The translations under genes and the position numbers were made by a program. A stretch of 64,000 nucleotides of DNA from Lineus longissimus (lineage: Eukaryota; Nemertea; Pilidiophora; Heteronemertea; Lineidae): positions 126,001 to 190,000 of the forward strand of contig NC_088316.1 of assembly GCF_910592395.1 (NCBI RefSeq). Reading direction: 5' to 3'. Within the stretch, counting starts at the first letter, position 1; every line of letters begins with the position of its first letter. Below, piece by piece: positions 12,581-23,095 of the stretch. A model generated the notes under the pieces. That model searched no databases, was not told where the DNA came from, and saw only the letters and a list, made by a program, of their open reading frames with translations.

Positions 12581-13442
12581 TTTAGATTTCTCGGCAATGC
12601 TTGTTCTTTAGTAGTCTTCACCAGAGTGCGGAAGAAAGCTACCGCCCTGACGGAGTATCTCTCTTGCCTGGATCTCTCTGACACCATTGCCCTGCTTCTC
12701 AACGGTGGCCGCATAGCTGAGGGACGGATTGAACCTGCTCACGGAAGGTGATCTGTCGGTTGATATCTCATGTAGGTTTGTGTTATTTCAATACATGTGT
12801 CCCAGTGTATATCAGCCTGGATCATCACTGCGCTCACGTTAGAAAGGGCCATAGTCGTCTGGTACCTTATGAGGCGATACGAAATCACCTCCACAAGAAG
12901 AAGAGTTGTCCTTAGCGTCATCTGTGTGGCCGCCATCTTGGTTAGTATTCATAGGTTGTTTTTCATGGACAGTCACATGATCAACGAGAAGCCAGCGTGT
13001 TTCTACGAGACGAGCCTAACCATGGCGATCGTCTACCAAATCGACACTTCTCTGTTCTTCTATTTGCCCAGCGGCCTCATTTTCTTCGGAAATATTACAA
13101 TAATCGTCGGAATCGCCAAATCCTGGAAGTTCGCCAAAGCCAATTTGAAGCCAACTATCAAGAATCAAGGTGAAGGTCAAATGTTCGTTTCCCTATTGGC
13201 TGTTTCCACTTTATACGTCTTACTCCTTCTCCCAACGTGGGTGGGGTGACCTCGTCAACGATCCCAACATCAACAGAGAGACGGTCGCATTCAGTCGATC
13301 TGTGGTTGCCATATCTTATCAAATAAGCGTCGCCAACTATTGCAGTAACTTTATCATCTACGGTTTCACCTTAGCTTTTTACAGGGAAGAAGCCTTGAGG
13401 ATTTTTAGGACTAATTGCTGTTGGTTGCCTCACAAATCATAA
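12581..13442 (+). pseudogene. Decayed rhodopsin-family GPCR, copy 1
   Basis: Pieces of a class A GPCR can be read in several frames. TM1-TM2 gives LGNACSLVVFTRV and EYLSCLDLSDTIALL; TM3 gives SAWIITALTLERAIVV, with an ERA in place of DRY. TM4, TM5 and TM6 (SLLAVSTLYVLLLLPTW) follow, and then TM7 with NYCSNFIIYGFTLAFY, an NPxxY-like end, and a short C-tail. A one-base surplus in GTGGGGTGACC (about 13245) puts TM6 and TM7 out of frame. Frame changes also separate TM2 from TM3 and the start of TM3 (CRFVLFQYM) from the rest. The family resembles peptide receptors; the ligand cannot be named. Short introns cannot be fully excluded, but the TM6-TM7 slip leaves no room for one. Confidence 0.6.
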
Positions 13443-13946
13443 AGGATTTCATTCAAGGTATAATTTTAATTGTATCTTCAAAGTCACAAATGGCAATAAG
13501 TAAAATTCGTACACTTGGCTGTTATCATCTACAATTTGTCGATAGGAAAAAATGAGGAGTGATAAGACTATCGCCAGTAACTAGGTCTAGTAGGTAGGTT
13601 GAAATCAATAAAATAATGACAATTTACTGATGAAAATACAGCTATGTTCTCAACGTCCGCAACTTGAATTATCACTTTTTCCATTGGCTTTCTATTCCTT
13701 TACTGGATGCATAAACTATGTGACAAGCGAATATTAACTGAATATGAGTACTTGGGCTCCTGCTCGATTCCGTCCAAAGACTCAAAAGTGGTTGTGACTT
13801 GAACCACCTGCTCCTCGCGATGGTACCAATCGAAACACATCAGCGTATTACAAATCTCTGATATTGGACTCTGATCTCCTTCGGCGGGCAGACATTATCA
13901 AGATAAGAAAGACACTTGAGGCGGAGAGAAATCGATGGCGGATGGT
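13443..13946. other. 3' flank of GPCR pseudogene 1 up to the duplication junction
   Basis: Matches 20095-20600. Contains the truncated start of the open frame described at 20453, cut at the junction. Nothing else recognised. Confidence 0.5.
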
Positions 13947-14938
13947 CATTTAACAATTAGAAGCTTTATCCGAGCTATGAAAGATTTCGCTCTGTTTTTC
14001 CTGTTTAAGCCGAGAATTTTCCAACATTTTCCGAGTTTTCTGTAAAAGCTCGGATTTCTATACTAAATCATGATTATTGACTAAGAGAAAGACGCTCAAA
14101 ATCAAAACTACTTGTATGGTCTTTATCGAATCTTGAACTATTTTGACCACTCAGTTAGACCACCTACAATTGTATGTGTCACTTCTCCCGATACAAACCA
14201 GAGCAACATCTCAAAGCAGAGAAAACAGTATACCTCAGTCGGGAGTGATATTTCGACAGTTTTCAATCAAATTGTAAACCCGAGATCAAGATTACCGTGA
14301 CTCTACAGATGGTTGGACTCGATGTGACGCTGCAGTGAGCAGATTGGAAACAGAGCAGCTGCTTGAATAGCCCCTCTGTTAACGCCAGTGATTCACCAAG
14401 GGGCCAATCAAGCGAATCTGGCAGTCACAGCCTGTTCATTTCATACTTCAACCCACGGCCCGGCCACTTACGCGGTACCACCCCCGCTTTCACGGGACAT
14501 GAGAAGCGGTAAATTATCCCCGGTGACAAAATGTTCATCAATCATCACGTGGCACTTAAGGCTTAGCTGCCACCGATTCCTCTTGTAATGGTTGTATACG
14601 CTTCGCTGATACTGCATCGTTTGGCATCGAAATGTCATCAATACCCTTCACCCAGATACCTCGCTTATTGTTAGTGGTGTACAGGCCAAATTGATCATTT
14701 TTTATTAATGGATTCACTACCAGATCACTTTGAAGTCAGGTTACGCTCTATCAACTCATTAGTCTAAAATCATCTGAAATTCCAAAAGCGTGATAATTGA
14801 GTACCTAATTCGATTAAAAGCATGCATCTATCACCACTCCAAATATTGCAAGTGATTAACTTATGAGGACTAGGCTTCTGATGATATATAGCGAATCCGA
14901 TGTTGACAATGTCATTCTGCCAAGAACCAGCTTTAACC

Positions 14939-17900
14939 ATGGATCGAAAATACATCCTGCTACCTTTGGTCGCGACCATGCTTGTTTTAGGAACCTTGGG
15001 TGAGTAAACACCTGTATAGAAGGCAAGTATATTTATCCTGACGGCGAGTTACAAAAAACAATACTTGGAAAGTGTTTTTCTATGGTTTAAAAAACAATCA
15101 AAACCAATACCTGAGAAAGTGTCCTTCAATATCTGTGTCAACCCCATCTGTTTTGGTTTCCTGGAATGCTAAAATGTCCAAATCTTGTATATAGTTCACG
15201 AAATCGTCCTGTTGTAACCGGTTACTCAGCCAACATGCATTGAAACTCAGACTTTTAATTCGGGGAAAAAAAGTTTCATTTTCGTTAGTGTCGGAAGGTT
15301 CCTGTCGACCCTCGGCTTCCTATGGGTTCGCTTCCAAGACTCCTCCTTGTCGGCTCGGGGTATCACGCTGATCACCATGCATTATCTTTCCACCTTGTCG
15401 GTTCGAGGTATCACGCTGATCACCATGCATTATCTTTCCTCCTTTTCGGCTCGGGGTATCACGCTGATCACCATGCATTATCTTTCCTCCTTGTCGGCTC
15501 GGGGTATCACGCTGATCACCATGCATTATCTTTCCTCCTTGTCGGCTCGGGGTATCACGCTGATCACCATGCATTATCTTTCCACCTTTTCGGCTCGGGG
15601 TATCACGCTGATCACCATGCATTATCTTTCCTCCTTTTCGGCTCGGGGTATCACGCTGATCACCATGCATTATCTTTCCACCTTGTCGGCTCGGGGTATC
15701 ACGCTGATCACCATGCATTATCTTTCCACCTTGTCGGTTCGAGGTATCACGCCGGTCACCATTACATATTGAGGCGGCGAGAATGGGTCGAAATCCAGCT
15801 GCGGACTGTATTATATTGTTGGAGCGATCAGACATGTAGCTCGACGAAGAACTTTATTCTATACCAGATGAAGCACTGGTGTACGAGCTCTCAGGATATT
15901 TGCAGGGCAAGTGATTCATGTCCTACACTCTTCGAACTGAAGCTTTACCAGATCAAGCACTGGTGTACGAGCTCTCAGGATATTTGCAGGGCAAGTGATT
16001 CATGTCCTACACTCTTCGAACTGAAGCTTTACCAGATGAAGCACTGGTGTACGAGCTCTCAGGATATTTGCAGGGCAAGTGACTCATGTCCTACACTCTT
16101 CGAACTGAAGCTTTACCAGATGAAGCACTGGTGTACGAGCTCTCAGGATATTTGCAGGGCAAGTGACTCATGTCCTACACTCTTCGAACTGAAGCTATAC
16201 CAGATGAAGCACTGGTGTACGAGCTCTCAGGATATTTGCAGGGCAAGTGATTCATGTCCTTCACTCTTCGAACTGAAGCTTTACCAGATGAAGCACTGGT
16301 GTACGAGCTCTCAGGATATTTGCAGGGCAAGTGACTCATGTCCTACACTCTTCGAACTGAAGCTTTACCAGATCAAGCACTGGTGTACGAGCTCTCAGGA
16401 TATTTGCAGGGCAAGTGACTCATGTCCTACACTCTTCGAACTGAAGCTTTACCAGATCAAGCACTGGTGTACGAGCTCTCAGGATATTTGCAGGGCAAAT
16501 GACTCATGTCCTACACTCTTCGAACTGAAGCTTTTTCAGCTTTTGAAAAACCTTTATTGTTTTTTGGCCAACATAAGTAATATTCACTCCATAGAGGTTT
16601 TTCATCGAAGTGAAACCACAACCTACTGGCGTTTCTGGATTACTAATATAATATTATGAGATTAGAATATCAAGTTATGGTCGTGTGTTTTTTTTATCCA
16701 GGTCATCCTTGGTGTAAGACAGACCAGGTGGCTTTCACTGTAAGTATGTTGCATTCATTTTGGACCAGGAAGTGAACATAGGTCACACCCATGGAGTTTA
16801 AGACAGACAGCATGACGTCATCATCTCGGCGGTCGATAACCCCAATTCCACGACCGCCCCACAAACAAACCATTTAGATAATGTATTCCGCGATCATGAC
16901 TGCATGCGACAAAAGTCGTTGTTGTCATCGAGTGAGTTGTTGCATCCTTCGGAGTACTGTTTTTTCCTGACCTACCTTATTACTAGTACTCCAGTTAGGC
17001 CACAGTTATTACATAACCGAGTGTTTTCCTTGGCTCAGCCCAATGCAAACTGTTTGTCTCTTCGTGGACATTAAATATAACCCCCATTTATCTCATTTTT
17101 TAGAAACTTCCAGGATACTACCATTTTCTTGAAGATAAAGTGACTATCCCGTCAATTTCTGTAAAAGACTGTCTTGAACGCTGTGCCACTGATACGTCGT
17201 ATGTGTGTCCGGCGGTGGATTATTTATCGGCCTCGAAAAGCTGCTACTTAAACATGGCGGGCAAAAACACAACCACTCTTGCCCCCGGTTTTGTCTTCTA
17301 TGGCGTTAAGTGCGGTAAGCCATCTTTGTCACAGCTGGAGAGTTGTGCCTGAATGTTTACATGTGTGTGAACATTTTCAATGAAACCTGCAATTCTTACC
17401 AAATCTACTTCATTTGATAAACATTGCTGCATGTCATATTCATACTTTCTCTGATTTAACGGGCACTATGTGCAAACTCTGGTCGATTCTTTGACTTTCT
17501 GAAAAAAAATCAAAAGTATCTCTAAAAATTATTAAAAAATGTTCCAAGTCAAAAAAGTTATGGGACTGATGATATTGGTGATGTTGGTTCATTTTGAGCG
17601 AAAAAAAAGGAAAAAAAGATTTTGTACTTAGAAATTTTTTCAGAAGTCAAGTCAATTCAAAATTTTGAAATATTTTCAAAGTCAAAAAGTTTTGGGACTG
17701 ATGATATTGGTAATGTTGGTTCATTTTGAGCGAAAAAAAAAAGTGAAAAAAAAATTTGTACTCTGACATTTTTTCAGCCGTCAGTCAGTTCAAAATTTTG
17801 AAAAAAATTTCAAAATTGAATTTCAAAATTTCAAAGTTTTTACAAACCAACCAAGACTCTGGAGCTTGGCCGATATCCTGGTGACCCCTGACATGACCAG

Positions 17901-18294
17901 GGACACAGGTTCAGCGCTACGGCTCCTGCTCAAGCGCCATGTCTCCCCACCTTTACTCAGTATTTGATTTTTTCCAGTTCCCAAGACACTCGTCAGCTTC
18001 GACATAAACCCACTTATTTTTTCGGGGCCTGATCGGGAATATTTCGGCACAATTCCCCTCAACAGCCCAGACCCCCATCACGGCATATTCAAGTCCAAGC
18101 GAGATGGCTTTAACACCTTTCAGTACGGCGCTTGGGCCAAGACCGAGCTACTGTGGAGCGGGGAGGCGAGGTCCAAGATTGAGTGTAACACCAAGTGTAT
18201 ATCCTGGATCAAGCTGTACAGCATTGGCTGCAATGTATTCACCTATGACACGGCAACGAAAGAGTGCAAAGTGTTCAAGAATTACGCATCCTAG
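14939..18294 (+). CDS. Secreted two-module PAN/Apple-like protein, copy 2
   Basis: Four exons: 14939-14999, 16702-16739, 17104-17314 and 17978-18294, with phases identical to copy 1; 627 nt coding 208 aa. Signal peptide as in copy 1 except Ile to Met. Exon 3 keeps KLPG, VKDCLERCAT, the Cys pattern, AGKN and YGVKC, but the stretch before VKDC is unrelated (YYHFLEDKVTIPSIS against HMLNDVSHITRSWLIERTP) and most other variable positions differ. Exon 4 changes are clustered: NNSK to LIFS and PNST to QYGA, with S to N and R to G elsewhere. The flanking introns are nearly identical, so the coding changes are out of proportion. Function is unknown; an extracellular binding role is inferred from the PAN fold. 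AATAAA follows at 18299. Confidence 0.8.
15098..15265 (-). mobile_element. LINE endonuclease fragment in intron 1, copy 2
   Basis: Duplicate of the fragment at 9016-9183, same frame and same truncation, differing by a few bases. It predates the segmental duplication. Confidence 0.75.
15340..15771. repeat. 48-bp minisatellite, 9 copies (intron 1, copy 2)
   Basis: Same unit as 9258-9545, with three extra copies and a mixture of CTTGTCGG / CTTTTCGG and GGTTCGAG variants shuffled relative to copy 1. This shows expansion after the segmental duplication. Confidence 0.92.
15861..16532. repeat. 84-bp minisatellite, 8 copies (intron 1, copy 2)
   Basis: Same unit as 9635-10054 with three extra copies. 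It is open in one plus-strand frame joined to the 48-bp array, creating a spurious 445-codon frame. Confidence 0.92.
17505..17835. repeat. T-rich dispersed repeat inside intron 3 of PAN copy 2
   Basis: Two units with TTCATTTTGAGCGAAAAAA cores, about 135 bp apart. This segment replaces the corresponding part of intron 3 of copy 1, so intron 3 differs in kind between the duplicates. Confidence 0.65.
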
Positions 18295-18298
18295 CTGT

Positions 18299-18304
18299 AA
18301 TAAA
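18299..18304 (+). terminator. Polyadenylation signal of PAN gene copy 2
   Basis: AATAAA just after the exon 4 stop, identical in position to copy 1. Confidence 0.5.
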
Positions 18305-19232
18305 CAAGACAATTGCCAGTGCTCCGCCGATCAGGTGGTTGAGACAGGTTCGTGAAGTCACCTCAGGAGTGTCCACTGACAGTAAGAGTTTCATTTTCTG
18401 GCACCAGCTTTCTTGAGATATAGACAAAATAAGGGTTTCAAATATGGCCGCAAAGACCCCCAAAAATAGGCCAAACTGTGATTTGTAAGTCAAGTCATGT
18501 TGTAAGACACACACACACTTTTTTTAAAGTGATCAGACTTTGGGTGCCAGTGTAAAGTACCCATGGGAGCTTCCTGAAATACGGATGATAGGCAACTGGT
18601 CCGGAGAGGGTTCGAGGCAATTCGATTATTGTAGACGGACGTCAGACGACGGGTAAGCCATAATGACATTAAGCACTGCCAGCTAATAAAACTCGTGTTT
18701 CTGTTGTTCTGGGTAAAAATTGATCTGAAAAATTGCAATCATTGAAGAAAGATTATTGTGCGCGATTCCAAAACCAGTGAAAAATAATCAGTTAGTGAAG
18801 TCACCCATGAATGCAAGTCCCGACAAGGAGAATGATTCCCCGAGGCAAGAGTGAACGCAGGAAATAAAGGGAAAGAAGAAACTGAAACAAGAATTCCAAG
18901 GTCAGTTTGTTCTCAAGAGGATGTACAAAAGCCAACGACATTAATAACTCTACAAAGCCCGCGGTAAAAATAATTTGTACGGAGTTTTGTAGGGCTATAA
19001 TTGGTACTCATGTGATAATGGTTGTAATGAATCGGTGAGCTAAATATCGAGGTATCTCGGCCTCGAGTCCTCGGCGCAACGAAGAGTCTCCTTGTAGCGA
19101 TACGTACTTGTCGACAAGGAGAATACGTACTTGTCGACGTTGACATCTCCAGACTCAGTGGCCGTTCCCCGAACATTCTGCGTCTCGTCTTAGGTGTTTT
19201 CCGAGCATACGTTTTACTCGTTTTACTCATAA
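18305..19232. other. Spacer between PAN gene and GPCR pseudogene, copy 2
   Basis: Near-identical to 11750-12580, with a small extra stretch near 18957-19040. No gene recognised. Confidence 0.45.
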
Positions 19233-20094
19233 TTTGGATTTCTCGGCAATGCTTGTTCGTAAGTAGTCTTCACCAGAGTGCGGAAGAAAGCTACCACCCT
19301 GACGGAGTATCTCTCTTGCCTGGATATCTCTGACACCATTGCCCTGCTTCTCAACGGTGGCCGCATAGCTGAGGGACAGATTGAACCTGCTCACGGAAGG
19401 TGATCTGTCGGTTGATATCTCATGTAGGTTTGTGTTATTTCAATACATGTGTCCCAGTGTGTATCAGCCTGGATCATCACTGCGCTCACGTTAGAAAGGG
19501 CCATAGTCGTCTGGTACCTTATGAGGCGATACGAAATCACCTCCACAAGAAGAAGAGTTGTCCTTAGCGTCATCTGTGTGGCCGCCATCTTGGTTAGTAT
19601 TCATAGGTTGTTTTTCATGGACAGTCACATGATCAACGAGAAGCCAGCGTGTTTCTACGAGACGGGCCTAACCATGGCGATCGTCTACCAAATCGACACT
19701 TCTCTGTTCTTCTATTTGCCCAGCGGCCTCATCTTCTTCGGAAATATTACAATAATCGTCGGAATCGACAAATCCCTGAAGTTCGCCAACGCCAATTTGA
19801 AGCCAACTATCAAGAATCAAGGTGAAGGTCAAATGGTCGTTTCCCTATTGGCTGTTTCCACTTTATACGTCTTACTCCTTCTCCCAACGTGGGTGGGGTG
19901 ACCTCGTCAACGATCCCAACATCAACAGAGAGACGGTCGCATTCAGTCGATCTGTGGTTGCCATATCTTATCTAATAAGCGTCGCCAACTATTGCAGTAA
20001 CTTTATCATCTACGGTTTCACCTTAGCTTTTTACAGGGAAGAAGCCTTGAGGATTTTTAGGACTAATTGCTGTTGGTTGCCTCACAAATCATAA
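19233..20094 (+). pseudogene. Decayed rhodopsin-family GPCR, copy 2
   Basis: Carries the same frame disruptions as copy 1, including the surplus G before TM7 (about 19897). TM1 has an additional in-frame stop (TGTTCGTAAGTAG, where copy 1 reads TGTTCTTTAGTAG). Substitutions in the third intracellular region (IDKSLKFAN against IAKSWKFAK) look unconstrained. The shared lesions mean the gene was dead before the segmental duplication. Confidence 0.6.
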
Positions 20095-20452
20095 AGGATT
20101 TCATTCAAGGTATAATTTTAATTGTATTCTCAAAGTCACAAATGGCAATAAGTAAAATTCGTACACTTGGCTGTTATCATCTACAATTTGTCGATAGGAA
20201 AAAATGAGGATTGATAAGACTATCGCCAGTAACTAGGTCTAGTAGGTAGGTTGAAATCAATAAAATAATGACAATTTACTGATGAAAATACAGCTATGTT
20301 CTCGACGTCCGCAACTTGAATTATCACTTTTTTCCATTGGCTTTCTATTCCTTTACTGGATGCATAAACTATGTGACAAGCGAATATTAACTGAATATGA
20401 GTACTTGGACTCCTGCTCGATTCCGTCCAAAGACTCAAAAGTGGTTGTGACT

Positions 20453-20673
20453 TGAACCACCTGCTCCTCGCGATGGGTACCAATCGAAACACATCAGCGT
20501 ATTACAAATCTCTGATATTGGACCCTGATCTCCTTCGGCGGGCAGACATTATCAAGATGAGAAAGACACTTGAGGCGGAGAGAAATCGATGGCGGATGGT
20601 CAGAGACAATGGTCAAGCTAAAAGGGCCAGGTCCATGTATATTAAAGAGGAGGGGTTGTATCCTCCGGGATGA
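20453..20673 (+). other. Unidentified charged open frame crossing the duplication edge
   Basis: Reads through LILDPDLLRRADIIKMRK, a charged TLEAERNRWRM segment and a basic tail ending in YPPG and a stop. In unit 1 the same frame is cut at the junction, and a one-base difference (GATGGTACC against GATGGGTACC) shifts its 5' part. The charged, helix-prone composition is unusual for random sequence here and it could be a terminal exon, but no family is recognised and no acceptor is clear. Confidence 0.25.
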
Positions 20674-21899
20674 GGGTTAAGTAGTAGTTGATCAGCAAAA
20701 TCATAGGTGATTGCCGGAGAAGTCACGGTAATGTTAGGTCTATTTTATATAATTACAATGTCCTAACTTTCGCCCTCACTTTACCATAACTGACTTGGCC
20801 TTACCCAAGTGTCGCCGATTTAACCCATTCTCCAGACTCTCTGACATAGCCTTTACCCTAAGTGTCAATTCGGCGATCAGCAATTCGCTTATGCCGCAAC
20901 ATGAGCCGTCACTTCAAAGATGAAAGTAGTCGACATCGATCCGTTGTAATCAAATCTTGGTGGTGTTTTGCGTGCCTCATCCCTGAGGGGATGCTATATA
21001 TTATACTCAGAACAGTTTTCTCTGGGATGTGCGTGCTATTTTACAGCCATTCTACTCGTCTAATACTCTGTTTGTATGTGCGCTGCCACTAATTGCAAAT
21101 ATCTGATCTTTCAGTTCGCAAATCCCTAAATCTGAATTTGATTGTTTCAGTCTCTGCAGCTAGCAATACTTATCTCCTAGATCATTTAATATGTGACAGC
21201 AATTCTAACTGCTTTCACAGTTATAGAGATATTTCCTCATCTATTCATCTGCTTTCTTTTGAGGAGCTTTCGGTTTTTACCAATTATACCATAGAATGGC
21301 TGTAAAGACTCGAAACGACCTTGTGAGGTCATTTTGATCCATTAAGGAACTTTTCTTAATTATCACCACTTTCCATTACTTAAGGACCATTTGTTAGGAT
21401 CACCACTTTCCTTAGCCTTGTGATGACAGAAGAGGCTAAACTTCACGAAATTAAAGAACTGACTGAGTCAATTTATCAGCTTTTTCATAGATTGCACTTT
21501 GGGGATCATCCAGTACCTGACCCTAATTGAAACTGGCGAGATATCAGAAACAGTTACCCTAATTCCATCTGGCGTGATATCAGAAACACACTTTGTAAAC
21601 TGAATATGTCTTATTATTCATGGACAGATCAATGATGCTTTGCACTGTTTACGACTTCACCCATTTAAACCAATTTAAAAGAAGGACGTTTTGAATATCA
21701 GGAGTCGTTTCGAATAAGCCGGCAGAACATGGCAATTGGAGTAACAGGAGACATAACCAATAACAATCCTGTTTAATACGAAAGGACGTTTGATTCAGGT
21801 TTAGAATCATTTCCATCTAATAGCTGTTTATCTCAAGGTTTAGCGATATTTTTTAAACATCTCATCAATAAAAGGCGTTGTGAAGTGTGAAGTATCATT
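20674..21899. other. Intergenic, nothing recognised
   Basis: AT-rich sequence without domains or repeats that could be identified. Confidence 0.4.
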
Positions 21900-22015
21900 T
21901 CTGAGTCCAAATATTTTTTTCACTTATTTTTTTTCTGCTCAAAATGAAGAAACATCATAAGCCCCAAGAATGTTTTTGGCTTTGGAAAATTTTCAGAATT
22001 TTGAACCTATGAAGA
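21900..22015. repeat. T-rich dispersed repeat, reverse orientation
   Basis: TTTTTTTCTGCTCAAAATGAAG followed by ACATCAT, the reverse complement of the core at 3.8 and 40.6 kb. Confidence 0.6.
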
Positions 22016-22519
22016 AGTTTAAATCACTACGTCGATTTCGTCGATTTCTAAATACTTCGATGAGATCATAATGATCTGTCAATGCATGAAGCCTGATAAA
22101 CTTATCAATATCTACCAATGATTAGGGAGCGACTGTAATTCAGTTTACCTAGAAAATGGCAAGCGCCAAATCTGACCAGGTTAACCAATACCTTTACCCG
22201 CAGTGCAGAATATCACACCAATGACCTCACATCACGTTCGAGAGGTGCTTACCTACCATGTTCATTAGTTCATTTCTCAAGGGAATTTGAACTCTTAAAT
22301 TTCAAACTTTCAAATTCGAGCACGCAATTTGCTTATCACGATCGCACTGCTGATGGTTTCTGACTCTGTTTTACCGTGAGGGATTTCAGGCCGGGCGGCA
22401 ACAACTCATATCCAATTCATGCACTGAGCATTGCGAGACCATTCAAAGTCAAGTCACGACTTCGGAAAAGCGTACGTTAAGAGATTTCGAATGAATTTGG
22501 TGAGGAATGTCAACTATCT

Positions 22520-23095
22520 TTGCAGAGGCATGTTTGCTCTTGTTTGCCAGTGTGGACGGGTCGAAAAACAAGTGAAAACATCAGCAAACTTGTTGGCCAA
22601 TGCTAGGCCATGCACCATCTGAAAAAACATGTTTGGTGGTGTTTGGCAATCGGCAGCCAATCAGGAAACAGACTTGGATCATGTGATGGAGCTACTGGGA
22701 CAAAATGGCAGCCTCCATGAAAGATAGAGAATGGCAATTTCAAGAAATTGAACGTTTAATTTCCGAATACGAAAAGAATCCATGTCTGTACCACAAAACA
22801 AGCAAAGATTACAAAGATTCATCCATCCGCAGGAAATTCTTGAGGCTTTTGGGGTATGAGGCCCTCAACTCTTGAAGGAGGCAGTGATAGGCCCCATGCC
22901 TTTCCCCTTGGAGGATCCATGCCCTGATTTTCCCTCCAAATTGCCCTCGAATTCGTGCCAAACACGGCCAAACTTTTGTTTGGCAATGTTTGCCTGTGTT
23001 TGATAGTGTGGACGAGTCCCCCAAACATTCGTCAACATGATGTTTGCTCATGTTGGCCAGGTTGGGTCAGGTTTGCTGGTGTAGACCTTGCTTTA
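22520..23095 (+). mobile_element. PIF/Harbinger-type remnant
   Basis: Encloses the MADF-domain ORF at 22705. Both flanks carry matching GTTTGCTC...GTTTGCCAGTGTGGACGGGTC and GTGTGGACGAGTC...GTTTGCTCATGTTGGCCAG segments, as expected for decayed sub-terminal repeats. No transposase frame is present. Element limits are approximate. Confidence 0.45.
22705..22875 (+). CDS. MADF-domain (Myb/SANT-like) protein fragment
   Basis: A 56-aa ORF that starts MAASMKDREWQFQ and continues IERLISEYEKNPCLYHKTS, then KDYKD and RRKFLRLLGYE. The LI-EY-KNPCLY-KDYKD pattern is the first half of a MADF/Myb-SANT-like DNA-binding domain, as found in the accessory protein of PIF/Harbinger transposons and in Adf-1-like factors. 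The domain is normally about 85 aa; here it stops early at TGA (22873-22875), so it is truncated and probably a transposon relic. Confidence 0.6.
   Translation: MAASMKDREWQFQEIERLISEYEKNPCLYHKTSKDYKDSSIRRKFLRLLGYEALNS

Larger units (their letters stand above)
7889..13946 (+). repeat. Segmental tandem duplication, unit 1 (6058 bp)
   Basis: Starts at CATTTAACAATTAGAAGC (7889), which recurs at 13947. It runs to GGCGGATGGT just before 13947, and the same end occurs at 20600. The unit holds a PAN-domain gene, LINE and minisatellite material in its first intron, and a GPCR pseudogene. Intron and flank sequence is nearly identical to unit 2. Only a CA dinucleotide is shared at the junctions, pointing to an illegitimate, microhomology-sized breakpoint. 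Confidence 0.93.
13947..20600 (+). repeat. Segmental tandem duplication, unit 2 (6654 bp)
   Basis: Head-to-tail copy of 7889-13946. It is about 600 bp longer: three more 48-bp units and three more 84-bp units in intron 1 of the PAN gene (396 bp together), plus a T-rich repeat replacing part of intron 3 (about 17505-17830) and small indels. The open frame at the 3' edge (20453-20673) continues past the duplication end here, whereas in unit 1 it is cut at 13946, so unit 2 keeps the original 3' boundary. Confidence 0.93.

Noticed and set aside
15322-16659. 445-codon plus-strand frame with HADHHALSF and KHWCTSSQD repeats
   Set aside because: Product of the 48- and 84-bp arrays (both multiples of three) in intron 1 of the PAN gene; the opposite strand is open too and no start or splice context supports it.
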